A stretch of DNA of 64,000 nt from Thermoplasmata archaeon (lineage in GTDB: Archaea; Thermoplasmatota; Thermoplasmata; Thermoplasmatales; GCA-001856825): assembly GCA_021792355.1 (NCBI GenBank), contig JAJYUV010000001.1, positions 233,009-297,008 on the forward strand, written 5' to 3'. The position numbers were made by a program, and so were the translations under genes. Of the stretch, positions 1 through 8,374 are shown in pieces. The notes under the pieces are model-generated. The model was not told where the DNA came from, did no database searches, and was given only the letters and a program-made list of their open reading frames with translations. Numbering within the stretch: position 1 is the stretch's first letter; each line of letters begins with the position of its first letter.

Positions 1-1
1 C

Positions 2-61
2 GGAATCTCCCACTTACAGGGACCAATTTCATTCAGGGGAACAGCCATGCTTACCGAATAA
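2..61 (+). other. possible C-terminal tail of a gene entering from the left
   Basis: An open frame runs from the window edge to a TAA at 59-61 and would encode a 19-residue tail. I cannot assign it to a family and another frame is also open here, so this is only a possible partial gene. The following 70 bases up to the mobA-like start show no other feature. Confidence 0.15.
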
Positions 62-132
62 GCAATTAGCTATAATCGTTATCGCAGTCTTTCAGAAGAA
101 TTTAGAACCCGCTAAGTCATTCACGATTGTAA

Positions 133-693
133 GTGAAAGCAGTAATATTCGTTAAGCAAAGTCGGAGATTGCCTGGAAAGCATCTTATGATCATTTGCGG
201 AGTGCCAATGATCAATAGAATTTACACTACAATTGAACACACAGGATTATTTGAATCTGTCATCGTATATTCAAAATACAGCAATCTCCAGCTCGACGGC
301 TGTCTAGTCGAAAGAGACCTTACTACGGGGACGTTGATTGATTCAATCCTCGAGTCGATAAGAATTTTTGGTGAATTTTTAGCCGTCGGTGGAGATATGC
401 CTCTATTAGATGCACAGACAATTTCAGAGTTGGTCTCAAAGTACAATGGAACCCCTTTGGCCGCAGTAGACTCAGAAGGCACTGTGGAGCCTCTTTTTGC
501 AATCTACAACGAGCAGATATATGACGAATTGCTGAAATCATCCAAAAACACCAAACGAATATTCGGATTTGTGAGTGAAAGGTTCCGTCTGATCCACATG
601 AATCGAAAATTGAGCAGAAAACTGATGAACGTTAATACTCCTGAGGACTTGGAAAAGGCGCGAGCCGCCGCCCACTGCATTCATGAAAAATAG
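133..693 (+). CDS. mobA: MobA-like molybdenum cofactor nucleotidyltransferase
   Basis: Predicted nucleotidyltransferase of the MobA/GlmU-like Rossmann fold, which attaches GMP (or CMP) to molybdopterin to make the dinucleotide cofactor. The N-terminus carries a degenerate NTP-binding loop (SRRLPGKHL near residues 10-18). The GGDMPLL motif near residue 86 holds the metal-binding Asp, and VNTPEDL near the C-terminus is typical of MobA. At 186 aa it matches the family. The start is GTG. It lies immediately before the formate dehydrogenase gene, which needs this cofactor, and it opens an island of Mo/W cofactor genes. The P-loop-like segment is unusual for MobA, so another small nucleotidyltransferase is possible. 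Confidence 0.75.
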   Translation: MKAVIFVKQSRRLPGKHLMIICGVPMINRIYTTIEHTGLFESVIVYSKYSNLQLDGCLVERDLTTGTLIDSILESIRIFGEFLAVGGDMPLLDAQTISELVSKYNGTPLAAVDSEGTVEPLFAIYNEQIYDELLKSSKNTKRIFGFVSERFRLIHMNRKLSRKLMNVNTPEDLEKARAAAHCIHEK

Positions 694-706
694 GTATTAA
701 GATAAC

Positions 707-715
707 TGTTTATAC
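707..715 (+). promoter_or_regulatory. TATA-like box of the formate dehydrogenase operon
   Basis: GTTTATACC is centred about 26 nt before the GTG start at 736, the spacing expected for a leaderless archaeal transcript. No Shine-Dalgarno is visible before the GTG. The site is read by eye only. Confidence 0.5.
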
Positions 716-735
716 CTCACAGCAATAAAGTAAGA

Positions 736-2748
736 GTGTCTGTTCTAACCGTATGTCCTTACTGTGGGACTGGTTGCCAGATAGTCGTAAATGACCTGGG
801 CGTAGGAGAACGGGTTATCGGATATTCTAAATCTCCTGTAAACGAGGGAAAACTTTGCATAAAGGGCTCATCGGGTCTGTCCTATAATTCTTCCCGGGAG
901 AGACTAAAATTTCCCCTGATCAAGAGGAACGGAAATTTTGTGAGGGCATCTTGGAATGAGGTCCTAGGAGAGACATCTCGAAGGCTCACTGAAATCATCA
1001 GGCAATACGGACCAGATTCAGTGGCATTTCAGTCATCTGCGAAGTGTACCAACGAAGAGAACTATCTGATGCAGAAAATAGCGAGAATGATAGGAACCAA
1101 CAATATCGATCACTGCGCAAGAAGCTGTCATAGTCCTACCGCTCTTGGATTGATTTCTACCCTGGGCGCCGGAGCGGCCACTGGCTCAATAAAGAGCCTT
1201 GAAGATTCAAGGACATACTTTGTTATTGGTTCCAACACGACGGAGCAACATCCAATTATAGGAACAAGAATCTTAAATGGAAGAAGGATGGGAAAGAATC
1301 TGATTGTAGCAGACCCAAGGAGGACTCAACTTGCAGAAAATGCGACCATCCACCTGCAATTCAATCCCGGAACAGATATAGCACTACTGAACTCATTGAT
1401 GCATGTAATTCTAGAGAAGCACTGGGAAGACGAGAAGTTCATTGCTGAAAGAACAGTTGGTTTCCTAGAGCTGAAGAATGAGCTAGACAAATACTCTCCA
1501 GAGAAGACTGAAGGAGTCACGGGAATCAAACCTGATCTGCTGAGAAAAGCAGCAGAGATGATTGCCCTGGAGAGACCAACTGCCATACTCTACGCAATGG
1601 GAATCACGCAACACATTCATGGAACTGAAAATGTGATGTCTGTCTCCAACCTAGCCCTGATCACGGGAAACTTGGGAAAGAGAGGATCGGGGATATTTCC
1701 CCTGAGAGGTCAAAACAATGTTCAGGGATCCTCAGATATGGGTGCACTTTCGGAATGGTACCCCGGATACGTTTCAGTCGATTCTCCAAGGGTCGAAACA
1801 TTCGAGAAACTCTGGCAAAGGACCCTCCCAAGAAAGAAGGGCCTCACCCTTTCCGAAATGTTCGATGCGGCTGCTGACGGGGAGATAAAGGCAATCTATG
1901 TGATGGGTGAAAATCCACTCGTGACAGAGACAGCTATAAGCGATGTCGAAAAAGGCATCGAAAACTTGGAACTGTTTGTAGTTCAAGACGTTTTCATGAC
2001 GCTAACTGCGGGTCTAGCGGATGTCGTGCTCCCAGCATCCACTTCCCTAGAAAAGGAGGGAACATTCACAAACACTGAGAGAAGAATACAAAAAGTAAGC
2101 AAGGTTTACGATGGTCCGGGTGAGTCAAAACCAGACTGGTGGATACTGAATGAGATAGGAAAAAGAGTGGCAGGAATGCAGAACTATGGTTCTCCTTCCG
2201 AGATATTCGACGAAATCAGAAGGGCGGTCCCCAGTTATTCGGGAGCGTCCTACGAAAACATCCACCCCGTTGGAAAACAATGGCCAATAAACGCAGATAA
2301 CCCCGAAGGGACAGAAATACTCCATACCGTTTCGTTTCCTATAGGTAAGGCCAGACTAGTTCCAATTCCCTACGGTCCCCCCGCAGAAGTAGCTGACGAT
2401 AAATACAACATGATCATGACAACCGGTAGGAATTACTTCCAATACCACTCAGGAACTATGAGCAGACGGGCTGACCTACTTGAGAGAGAGTCTCCCGGAC
2501 CCTATGTTGAGATAAACCCCGCTGATGCAAATAGGTTAGGAATCAAGGACTCTCAGTACATCACCATCGAGTCCAGACACGGATCAATCAAGTCAAGATC
2601 TAGAATTACGGACAAGGTTCCAGAAGGAGTAGTGTTTGCACCGTTCCACTATGATGAATCAAGAGTAAACAGGTTGGTAGGAAAGGAGTTAGACCCAAAG
2701 TCCAAGATACCGGAATTTAAGGTCGTTGCAGTGAGGTTGTCGGCTTGA
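736..2748 (+). CDS. fdhA: formate dehydrogenase catalytic subunit (molybdopterin/tungstopterin oxidoreductase)
   Basis: A 670-aa member of the DMSO reductase family, predicted to oxidise formate to CO2. An N-terminal 4Fe-4S site is formed by C7, C10, C14 and C41 (CPYCGTGC then CIKG). The active-site segment DHCARSCHSP gives Cys131 as the metal ligand followed by His132, so this is a cysteine rather than selenocysteine enzyme. The C-terminal cofactor-binding domain has the formate-dehydrogenase-like TGRNYFQYHSGTMSRR segment. The start is GTG. The stop overlaps the next gene by four bases, so the electron-transfer subunits are translated together with it. It appears cytoplasmic, with no twin-arginine signal. 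Confidence 0.9.
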   Translation: MSVLTVCPYCGTGCQIVVNDLGVGERVIGYSKSPVNEGKLCIKGSSGLSYNSSRERLKFPLIKRNGNFVRASWNEVLGETSRRLTEIIRQYGPDSVAFQSSAKCTNEENYLMQKIARMIGTNNIDHCARSCHSPTALGLISTLGAGAATGSIKSLEDSRTYFVIGSNTTEQHPIIGTRILNGRRMGKNLIVADPRRTQLAENATIHLQFNPGTDIALLNSLMHVILEKHWEDEKFIAERTVGFLELKNELDKYSPEKTEGVTGIKPDLLRKAAEMIALERPTAILYAMGITQHIHGTENVMSVSNLALITGNLGKRGSGIFPLRGQNNVQGSSDMGALSEWYPGYVSVDSPRVETFEKLWQRTLPRKKGLTLSEMFDAAADGEIKAIYVMGENPLVTETAISDVEKGIENLELFVVQDVFMTLTAGLADVVLPASTSLEKEGTFTNTERRIQKVSKVYDGPGESKPDWWILNEIGKRVAGMQNYGSPSEIFDEIRRAVPSYSGASYENIHPVGKQWPINADNPEGTEILHTVSFPIGKARLVPIPYGPPAEVADDKYNMIMTTGRNYFQYHSGTMSRRADLLERESPGPYVEINPADANRLGIKDSQYITIESRHGSIKSRSRITDKVPEGVVFAPFHYDESRVNRLVGKELDPKSKIPEFKVVAVRLSA

Positions 2749-3662
2749 ATTACCTGTTGACGAAGGACGAAATGAAGGAGGCATTCGACTCTATATCCAG
2801 AGATTTTGAAACGTTTGGAGCATTGGAGCAGGACGGGGAGATCTTGTTCGATAGAGTTGAGACTTTCGATAAGATATCTGAAAAGCGATCTAGATATGCC
2901 CCAAAGGAGTTTCTCATGGGCAGAAATGAAAACGTGCTGGTCCTCAAAGATTACAAAAAGATTGCCCTCTTTGGTATAAAGAGCTGTGACTTGAAGGGAT
3001 TCTATATAATGGATAAACAGGTCCTCGGGAAGGACCCTTTTTATACGGGGAAGAGAAAGAACACTCTTTTTGCCAACTTTGTCTGCAATGAACCGTGTGA
3101 AGGAGGTTTCTGCACCAGTTTTGGTGGTCCTGTTCTCGATACATACGACCTGCAGATACTAAGGGAGGGAGAGAAGTATCACGTAATGGCGTCTCAAAAA
3201 TACGATGGATACTTTGACTCATTTCAAAAGGAAGATGACTCATACTTTCGAGAATTTAACAGGAAGTTCAACGAAAAGATGAAGATCCTTCCAGTAGAGG
3301 GATTGGAAGGGAGGATGAAGTGGAACTCTCCACTATGGAAGGAATATGCATCCCGATGCATATCCTGCGGAGCCTGCAATTTTTCGTGTCCCACCTGTTA
3401 CTGTTTTGATCTGTACGATGACGGTGATGAAAGAAAGAGAGAGTGGGATTCTTGCATACTGACCGGTTTCACTACTTCTTCTGCGGGAAACGTACGTAAG
3501 GGACTTGACGAAAGGCTGAGGCAGAGATTCTATCACAAATTCGTTTATTTCAAGAGATCGAAGGATACCTACCTCTGTACGGGGTGCAACAGGTGTGTTG
3601 AAGACTGTCCTGTGGGAATAGACATAAAGGAGGTGATAACTCACGATTACTCTGCAGAATGA
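2745..3662 (+). CDS. iron-sulfur electron-transfer subunit, HydB/AsrA-like
   Basis: Related to the beta subunit of archaeal sulfhydrogenase and to anaerobic sulfite reductase subunit A. The C-terminal half has two 4Fe-4S motifs, C205/C208/C211/C215 and C278/C281/C284/C288, and an extra CNEPCEGGFC cluster of cysteines lies near residues 114-123. It starts at TTG, overlapping the dehydrogenase stop as TTGA. Together with the next gene it likely carries electrons from formate to a flavin-linked pyridine nucleotide. In known systems these subunits accompany hydrogenase or sulfite reductase, so their pairing with a formate dehydrogenase is notable. Confidence 0.85.
   Translation: MNYLLTKDEMKEAFDSISRDFETFGALEQDGEILFDRVETFDKISEKRSRYAPKEFLMGRNENVLVLKDYKKIALFGIKSCDLKGFYIMDKQVLGKDPFYTGKRKNTLFANFVCNEPCEGGFCTSFGGPVLDTYDLQILREGEKYHVMASQKYDGYFDSFQKEDDSYFREFNRKFNEKMKILPVEGLEGRMKWNSPLWKEYASRCISCGACNFSCPTCYCFDLYDDGDERKREWDSCILTGFTTSSAGNVRKGLDERLRQRFYHKFVYFKRSKDTYLCTGCNRCVEDCPVGIDIKEVITHDYSAE
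3629..3637 (+). promoter_or_regulatory. perfect Shine-Dalgarno inside the end of the preceding gene
   Basis: GGAGGTGAT is a nine-base complement of the expected archaeal 16S rRNA 3' end. It lies 8 nt before an ATT codon at 3646 and 14 nt before a CTG at 3652, in the frame of the flavoprotein subunit. It also encodes part of the upstream protein, so chance cannot be excluded, but it supports initiation there rather than at the internal ATG 3769. Confidence 0.6.
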
Positions 3663-4428
3663 ATATCGCCCCAACATTCTTGATGTAACCGAAACAAATC
3701 AGGAGAGTTCTGACGTCTACACCATCGAACTCAATGGGAAGAATAATGGCAGTTCAGGTCAGTTCTTCATGCTTTCTCTGCAAGGAGTTGGCGAGGCCCC
3801 GATATCGGTAGCGTCTGGATTTGGAAGAAATCTGGTCTTCACGATCAGGGACATAGGGTCTGTAACGTCACGCCTTAGGGACTCGAAACGCGTGGGAGTG
3901 AGGGGACCTTATGGCACTCACTGGCCATGGAAGGAGCATGATGAAATTGTGGCAGTCGCAGGTGGAATAGGTATTCCACCAATCAGAAGCCTAATAGAAG
4001 AAATGGTAGGTGAAGGAAGAGGAAAGGATTTGGAAGTGCTTTACGGGGCAAGGAGGCCATCAGATATAGTCTATAAGAAAGAGATCAGAGAATGGGAAAA
4101 ATCGGTCAACTTTCAGATCACCGTCGATAGAGGAGACTCTGGATGGCAAGGTAATGTTGGATTTGTCCCGACACTTTTGAAGAAAGTTCACCTGAGCAAG
4201 ATGTCTGCCTTATTCATCATCGGCCCTCCTCTTATGATGATGAATACTGTAAAAGAGGCTCTTGCACTTGGCTATAGGGAGGACAGAATCTACATTTCAT
4301 TAGAAAGAAGAATGGAGTGCGGAATAGGTGTATGTGGTCACTGCAACGTCGGCGAATTCTACGTATGCGAGGATGGCCCCATCTTCAAATACTCAAGAGT
4401 GAGAGAGGAAAAAGAGTTATTTCTCTAG
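3646..4428 (+). CDS. FAD/NAD(P)-binding electron-transfer subunit, HydG/AsrB-like
   Basis: Ferredoxin-NADP-reductase-like subunit: an FAD-binding barrel, then an NAD(P)-binding fold (VAGGIGIPPIRSLIEE), then a C-terminal iron-sulfur motif ECGIGVCGHCNVGEFYVC matching HydG and AsrB. It probably exchanges electrons between NAD(P)(H) and the two upstream subunits. The first ATG in frame is 3769, but the conserved N-terminus (EYRPNILDVTE) is encoded upstream. The frame is open back to 3640 with no ATG, GTG or TTG, so initiation is probably at ATT 3646 or CTG 3652 behind a perfect Shine-Dalgarno. A sequence error is the alternative. The gene converges on the AOR gene with a four-base overlap. Confidence 0.8.
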   Translation: MTLQNEYRPNILDVTETNQESSDVYTIELNGKNNGSSGQFFMLSLQGVGEAPISVASGFGRNLVFTIRDIGSVTSRLRDSKRVGVRGPYGTHWPWKEHDEIVAVAGGIGIPPIRSLIEEMVGEGRGKDLEVLYGARRPSDIVYKKEIREWEKSVNFQITVDRGDSGWQGNVGFVPTLLKKVHLSKMSALFIIGPPLMMMNTVKEALALGYREDRIYISLERRMECGIGVCGHCNVGEFYVCEDGPIFKYSRVREEKELFL

Positions 4429-6281
4429 ACCTCTATACCCAACTCCCTTAGCACGCTTTCGCTTGGTTTCCCATCTTCATCGACCCCAACTTCTTCGAGA
4501 TAATCTTTTACAAGGGTTTTATAATCTACTGTTACCGAACCCGTCGGGCCCTTCCCTAGAGGTGGATTTCCAATAATCCTTCCGTTTGGAGTGATTTTCC
4601 ACGGGTTGACTCCCGCTTTGTAATTGAAGAGGTACCTTGCAACCTGTATTCTCTTTCCAGCTGCCATGAGCTCGTCGGGAGTCATATCCCACCCAGCAAT
4701 GGCCTTGAAAAGCTTAAGGTAGGGAAAGCTATTTGGCCAGACGGCAGTCGAAAACTGGCACATTCCTGTTGAATTCATAATTTGCATTCCATAAACGGAA
4801 AGTGCCTGTATCTTTCCTTTGCCAGAATATTCGTATCTTTCTATCTTCCTTCCAGACCAAGGTCCGTATTCAAAAGGAAGAGTGAGTTTTCCACCCTCAT
4901 CAAATCCAATTCCTCCAGCTGTATGTCTTCCCGGAGTTGGATCAGCAAGATAAGTGGTCGCCAGACTTGGCATCAGTTTCGGGTCGTGCATAGGCAGATC
5001 CTGTCCTTGAACATGCATTGCGAATTCACCACTACTCTTTCCTATAATCTTAGATGCATTTGCTGCTCCGTTCCCAAGTACCGAGCCTATGCCTTCCCCT
5101 GTAGCAATAAGCTTGACCATCTTTACCATAGCGTCGCCATCTCCGAATCCTATCTTGAAGCCTATGTCCTTTTCAGTCAGTATCCCTTTCTCAAAGCACT
5201 CATTTGCAAACGCTATCACCGCGCCGGTAGATATAATGTCCAGTCCTTCTATGTTGCAGAGTTCGAATGCCATTGCCATAGCATCCAAATCAGATACAAG
5301 ATTCAGTCCCCCAAAGGAACCCGTTCCTTCGTACTCCAGTCTGTGACCTTCCAGCGGACCATACTTCGTGTTTCTTCTGACGTGCCCTCCGCACGCGAGC
5401 GTGCACTGTGCACATCCGTAAGACCTCAACTTATCCTTTGCAATTTCCCTGCCACTGATCTTTGCAGCATTCTCTTCCCCGTAATCTACCAGACCAGCTC
5501 CAGCCCAGTTCTTTATCGGAGTATCTCCATTTAAGTGGGCTGCTTCGGTAATATCAGTAGTCCCATAAAGTTGCCACGGCCTGGCTAGTTCGATATTCTT
5601 TGCAAATTGTATCTGAATCTCCCTGTTGGTGAGCCTAAGCATTTCTTTGTCAAATGGTTCTACCTTTCGAGTGCCTCTAGTTATTATCCCCTTCAGTTTC
5701 TTTGAGCCCATGACCGCAGCCAGCCCAGACCTTCCGGCAGCGCGACCATAATCGTTCATTATAGAGGCCAAAAGCATCTTCTTCTCTCCAGGAACTCCAA
5801 TGACCAAGGCCTGTCCATTTGGTTCACTCCTCTTGAGGAAGTCTTCTGTTTCGTATGCATTTTTTCCCCATATTTCAGAGGCATCCTCTAGGGAGTACCT
5901 CCCGTCGACCAACTTGAAATAAACAGGTTTCTTGGAGATGCCCCTGAAGAAGAGTGCATCAAATCCAGAGTTCTTCAGTTCCGGTCCAAATTTTCCACCG
6001 CAGTTCGAATCTCCCCACGTGCCTGTATAAGGAGACTTTGCGACTACCTCAAATCTTCCACCTAGCGGAACGGAATGGCTATTGAATATGCCCGTCATTA
6101 CACCAAATATGTTGTCCGGTCCGAGAGGATCCTCTTTACCATCCATCTCTCTGTTCAACATATAAACTCCAAGTCCGTAACCAGTCAGGTATTTTCTGTA
6201 AATATCTTCAGGGACTAATTCCTCCTTGAAGCTTGAATCATCCAAATCGATCCAAAGCACTTTTCCGTTAACCCCATACAT
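4425..6281 (-). CDS. aor: tungsten aldehyde:ferredoxin oxidoreductase
   Basis: A 618-aa protein of full family length that oxidises aldehydes to acids with ferredoxin as acceptor, using a tungsten bis-pterin cofactor. The N-terminal domain has the pterin-binding PLGGRFEVVAKSPYTGTWGD region. The single 4Fe-4S cluster is ligated by C290, C293, C297 and C508 (CAQCTLAC and STGMCQFS). The EYEGTGSFG segment is conserved in the family. It is divergent from the tungstate transporter, which supplies its metal. The substrate is not predictable; it could belong to the AOR, FOR or GOR subgroup. Confidence 0.92.
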   Translation of the reverse strand: MYGVNGKVLWIDLDDSSFKEELVPEDIYRKYLTGYGLGVYMLNREMDGKEDPLGPDNIFGVMTGIFNSHSVPLGGRFEVVAKSPYTGTWGDSNCGGKFGPELKNSGFDALFFRGISKKPVYFKLVDGRYSLEDASEIWGKNAYETEDFLKRSEPNGQALVIGVPGEKKMLLASIMNDYGRAAGRSGLAAVMGSKKLKGIITRGTRKVEPFDKEMLRLTNREIQIQFAKNIELARPWQLYGTTDITEAAHLNGDTPIKNWAGAGLVDYGEENAAKISGREIAKDKLRSYGCAQCTLACGGHVRRNTKYGPLEGHRLEYEGTGSFGGLNLVSDLDAMAMAFELCNIEGLDIISTGAVIAFANECFEKGILTEKDIGFKIGFGDGDAMVKMVKLIATGEGIGSVLGNGAANASKIIGKSSGEFAMHVQGQDLPMHDPKLMPSLATTYLADPTPGRHTAGGIGFDEGGKLTLPFEYGPWSGRKIERYEYSGKGKIQALSVYGMQIMNSTGMCQFSTAVWPNSFPYLKLFKAIAGWDMTPDELMAAGKRIQVARYLFNYKAGVNPWKITPNGRIIGNPPLGKGPTGSVTVDYKTLVKDYLEEVGVDEDGKPSESVLRELGIEV

Positions 6282-6300
6282 AATATAGGATTGGTAACTG

Positions 6301-6310
6301 GATATATATC
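6301..6310 (-). promoter_or_regulatory. TATA box for the AOR gene
   Basis: GATATATATC sits about 25 nt upstream of the AOR ATG (6281, minus strand), consistent with leaderless transcription. It is nearly palindromic but too far from the transporter start to serve both directions equally. Confidence 0.5.
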
Positions 6311-6360
6311 ATTTTGTCAGTCTCGAACCGTTGGAAGAGACTCATCTCAGGACCAATCAG

Positions 6361-6368
6361 AATAAATA
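6361..6368 (+). promoter_or_regulatory. TATA-like box deciding the transporter start
   Basis: AATAAATA is centred about 25 nt before ATG 6390 and abuts the upstream ATG 6369. This favours leaderless initiation at 6390 (MKDRTVAIV). Confidence 0.4.
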
Positions 6369-6389
6369 ATGAATCATCCTAATAGGTTG

Positions 6390-7586
6390 ATGAAGGATCG
6401 TACTGTTGCTATAGTTCTGGTGGTTGTCCTTATAATAGGAATAGGAGCTGGATATGCAACCGGCTATATGACTAATCACACTGCAAGTACCAAAACCCAC
6501 ACTCTCTCGGTTTACGCAGCGGGATCCTTGAAGTATGTTCTCGGGGATCAGTTCAATCCCTCATTCCAAAATATAACTGGAATACCGGCGGGCATAACGT
6601 TCGGAGGATCGGTATCTAATGCTGTTCAAATTAAAGCTGGAGCTCAGGGAGATGTATTCATCTCAGCTGCAGCAGGCGTTATCCCCCAGTACCTCATGCC
6701 AAACTACACAAAATGGATGGTCATATTTGCGTCCAACGAAATGGCAATAACTTGGACAAACAATTCGTTCAGTATTCCTAGTTCATATCCATTTTGGTTT
6801 GAAAATCTGACAGCACCCGGCGTAAAAGTTGCTGCCTCCAATTCATCCTTGGACCCAAGCGGGTTCCAAGCTATAGAGATGATCAAACTTGCAGGGATTC
6901 TCTACACAAACTGGTCAAATCCCTACGTTAAACTCGCGTTCAATAACGACGAATCACAATTTCTACAATACAATCGAGCATGGAATTCGTGGTTTGGTCC
7001 TAATGGTACCCTTGTTAGGGAAAACAATGGTGGTGGCTATCCGATAAATGATTCCATGGCACTCTATGATCAGATATTCGGGTACGACTGGAAGGTAAGC
7101 CACGATCTGTACATAACCACAGTAGAAATAGGCCTGGACAATTATCTCACTACAGGGTCAGTGGATTATGCTCTCACCTACAAATCTCAGGCTATAAATC
7201 AGCACCTCTACTTTTATGAGAATTCTCGCGGGGGTAACGGATTACCCTCTTGGATAAATCTTGGCAATATCAGCGAGAACCAGGTAAAATTCTATTCAGA
7301 AGTGAACACGACTGGCCCACCGGAGAGCAACATTGGAAATTTTGGAGGGGGTCCCATTCTCTATGCAGCCACTATTCTCTCGAGTTCTAAAAGTGTTGGA
7401 GAATCTGAGCAGTTTATCTACTATCTTGTCAGCAACCTGGGCTATTATGACCTGAAATCATCCGATTTTGATCCGATTGGCGTACCGTTCATCTACTCTT
7501 CCAATAGCACTCCTCCTTCATTCCTAGGTGGAATAACCCAACCTGTACCTTCATATATTCCTGCGTCTTCATATGAACAGGTATGA
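6390..7586 (+). CDS. wtpA: tungstate/molybdate-binding lipoprotein-like protein, WtpA/ModA family
   Basis: Extracellular oxyanion-binding component of an ABC importer. A short N-terminus is followed by one strongly hydrophobic segment (IVLVVVLIIGIGAGYATGY) that acts as signal or membrane anchor, then the binding domain beginning SVYAAGSLKYVL. GGSVSNAVQIKAGAQGDVF and WMVIFASNEMAI match archaeal WtpA. An in-frame ATG at 6369 would add seven residues; I prefer 6390 because of the TATA spacing. The gene overlaps the permease by four bases. Its location beside a tungsten enzyme suggests tungstate as the main ligand, which is inference. Confidence 0.85.
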   Translation: MKDRTVAIVLVVVLIIGIGAGYATGYMTNHTASTKTHTLSVYAAGSLKYVLGDQFNPSFQNITGIPAGITFGGSVSNAVQIKAGAQGDVFISAAAGVIPQYLMPNYTKWMVIFASNEMAITWTNNSFSIPSSYPFWFENLTAPGVKVAASNSSLDPSGFQAIEMIKLAGILYTNWSNPYVKLAFNNDESQFLQYNRAWNSWFGPNGTLVRENNGGGYPINDSMALYDQIFGYDWKVSHDLYITTVEIGLDNYLTTGSVDYALTYKSQAINQHLYFYENSRGGNGLPSWINLGNISENQVKFYSEVNTTGPPESNIGNFGGGPILYAATILSSSKSVGESEQFIYYLVSNLGYYDLKSSDFDPIGVPFIYSSNSTPPSFLGGITQPVPSYIPASSYEQV

Positions 7587-8374
7587 AAAGAGGCCAAGCT
7601 CTAGTATATCTGTTCGTTCCATTTTTCATTATTTATATCATATTTATACTCACCCCTATTTTTAGAACTCTTACTTACGAGAGTTTTTCTTTTATCATCA
7701 GTGATGCTTCTTCCGGGATATTTAAAAGCATATACTACACATACGTTCTGGCCCTAGTAGTTGCGGCTCTGGCTGTCGCATTTTCTATTCCCTACGTTTA
7801 CTTCGTATCAAGGACAGAGAACTCGTTTGTAAAGGTCGCGGATAGCCTAGTAGAGCTTCCCATAATGATTCCCCATACCGTTGTCGGAATAATGATGCTG
7901 ATCACGTTTGAGCCCTCAATGCCTATTGGAAAACTGATCACCAGAATATATCCAGGATATCAGTTCCTTGACACTTTTTTGGCGGTGATAGTAACGCTCT
8001 TCTTCTTATCTTCGGCCTACACCATTAGAACTGTGCAGATTTCTTATTCAAGGGACGTAATGAAATTTGAAGACATTGGGAGAACTCTCGGGATGGGATC
8101 ACTGAAAAGTTATTTCATAGTGGGGATACCATTGATGAGCAGAGCGATGCTCAGAGGGCTCATCCTTTCCTGGGCGAGGTCGATTTCGGAGGTCGGTAGC
8201 CTACTGATCGTGGCATATTACATCCTCCCTGGAATCGTGAATGTAGCAGGAGTTTTCATCTATTCTCAGTTCCAGTCAGGGGACCTGCCAGGAACCGTTG
8301 CATCTTCTTCCATTCTCATATTTACGGGTCTTGCTGCTCTATTAGCATTCAAACTCTTGGAGGGGAAGAAATGA
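7583..8374 (+). CDS. wtpB: tungstate/molybdate ABC transporter permease
   Basis: A 263-aa integral membrane protein with about six hydrophobic helices, of the ModB/WtpB type. The cytoplasmic coupling loop is seen in GRTLGMGSLKSYFIVGIPLM (EAA-like motif), and the ELPIMIPHTVVGI segment is characteristic of molybdate-type permeases. ATGA overlaps join it to the genes on both sides, so binding protein, permease and ATPase are one operon. Confidence 0.88.
   Translation: MKRGQALVYLFVPFFIIYIIFILTPIFRTLTYESFSFIISDASSGIFKSIYYTYVLALVVAALAVAFSIPYVYFVSRTENSFVKVADSLVELPIMIPHTVVGIMMLITFEPSMPIGKLITRIYPGYQFLDTFLAVIVTLFFLSSAYTIRTVQISYSRDVMKFEDIGRTLGMGSLKSYFIVGIPLMSRAMLRGLILSWARSISEVGSLLIVAYYILPGIVNVAGVFIYSQFQSGDLPGTVASSSILIFTGLAALLAFKLLEGKK

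Noticed and set aside
4782..5534. 250-codon plus-strand frame inside the AOR gene
   Set aside because: It is antisense to a conserved, full-length AOR and has no family motif; the opposite strand explains it.
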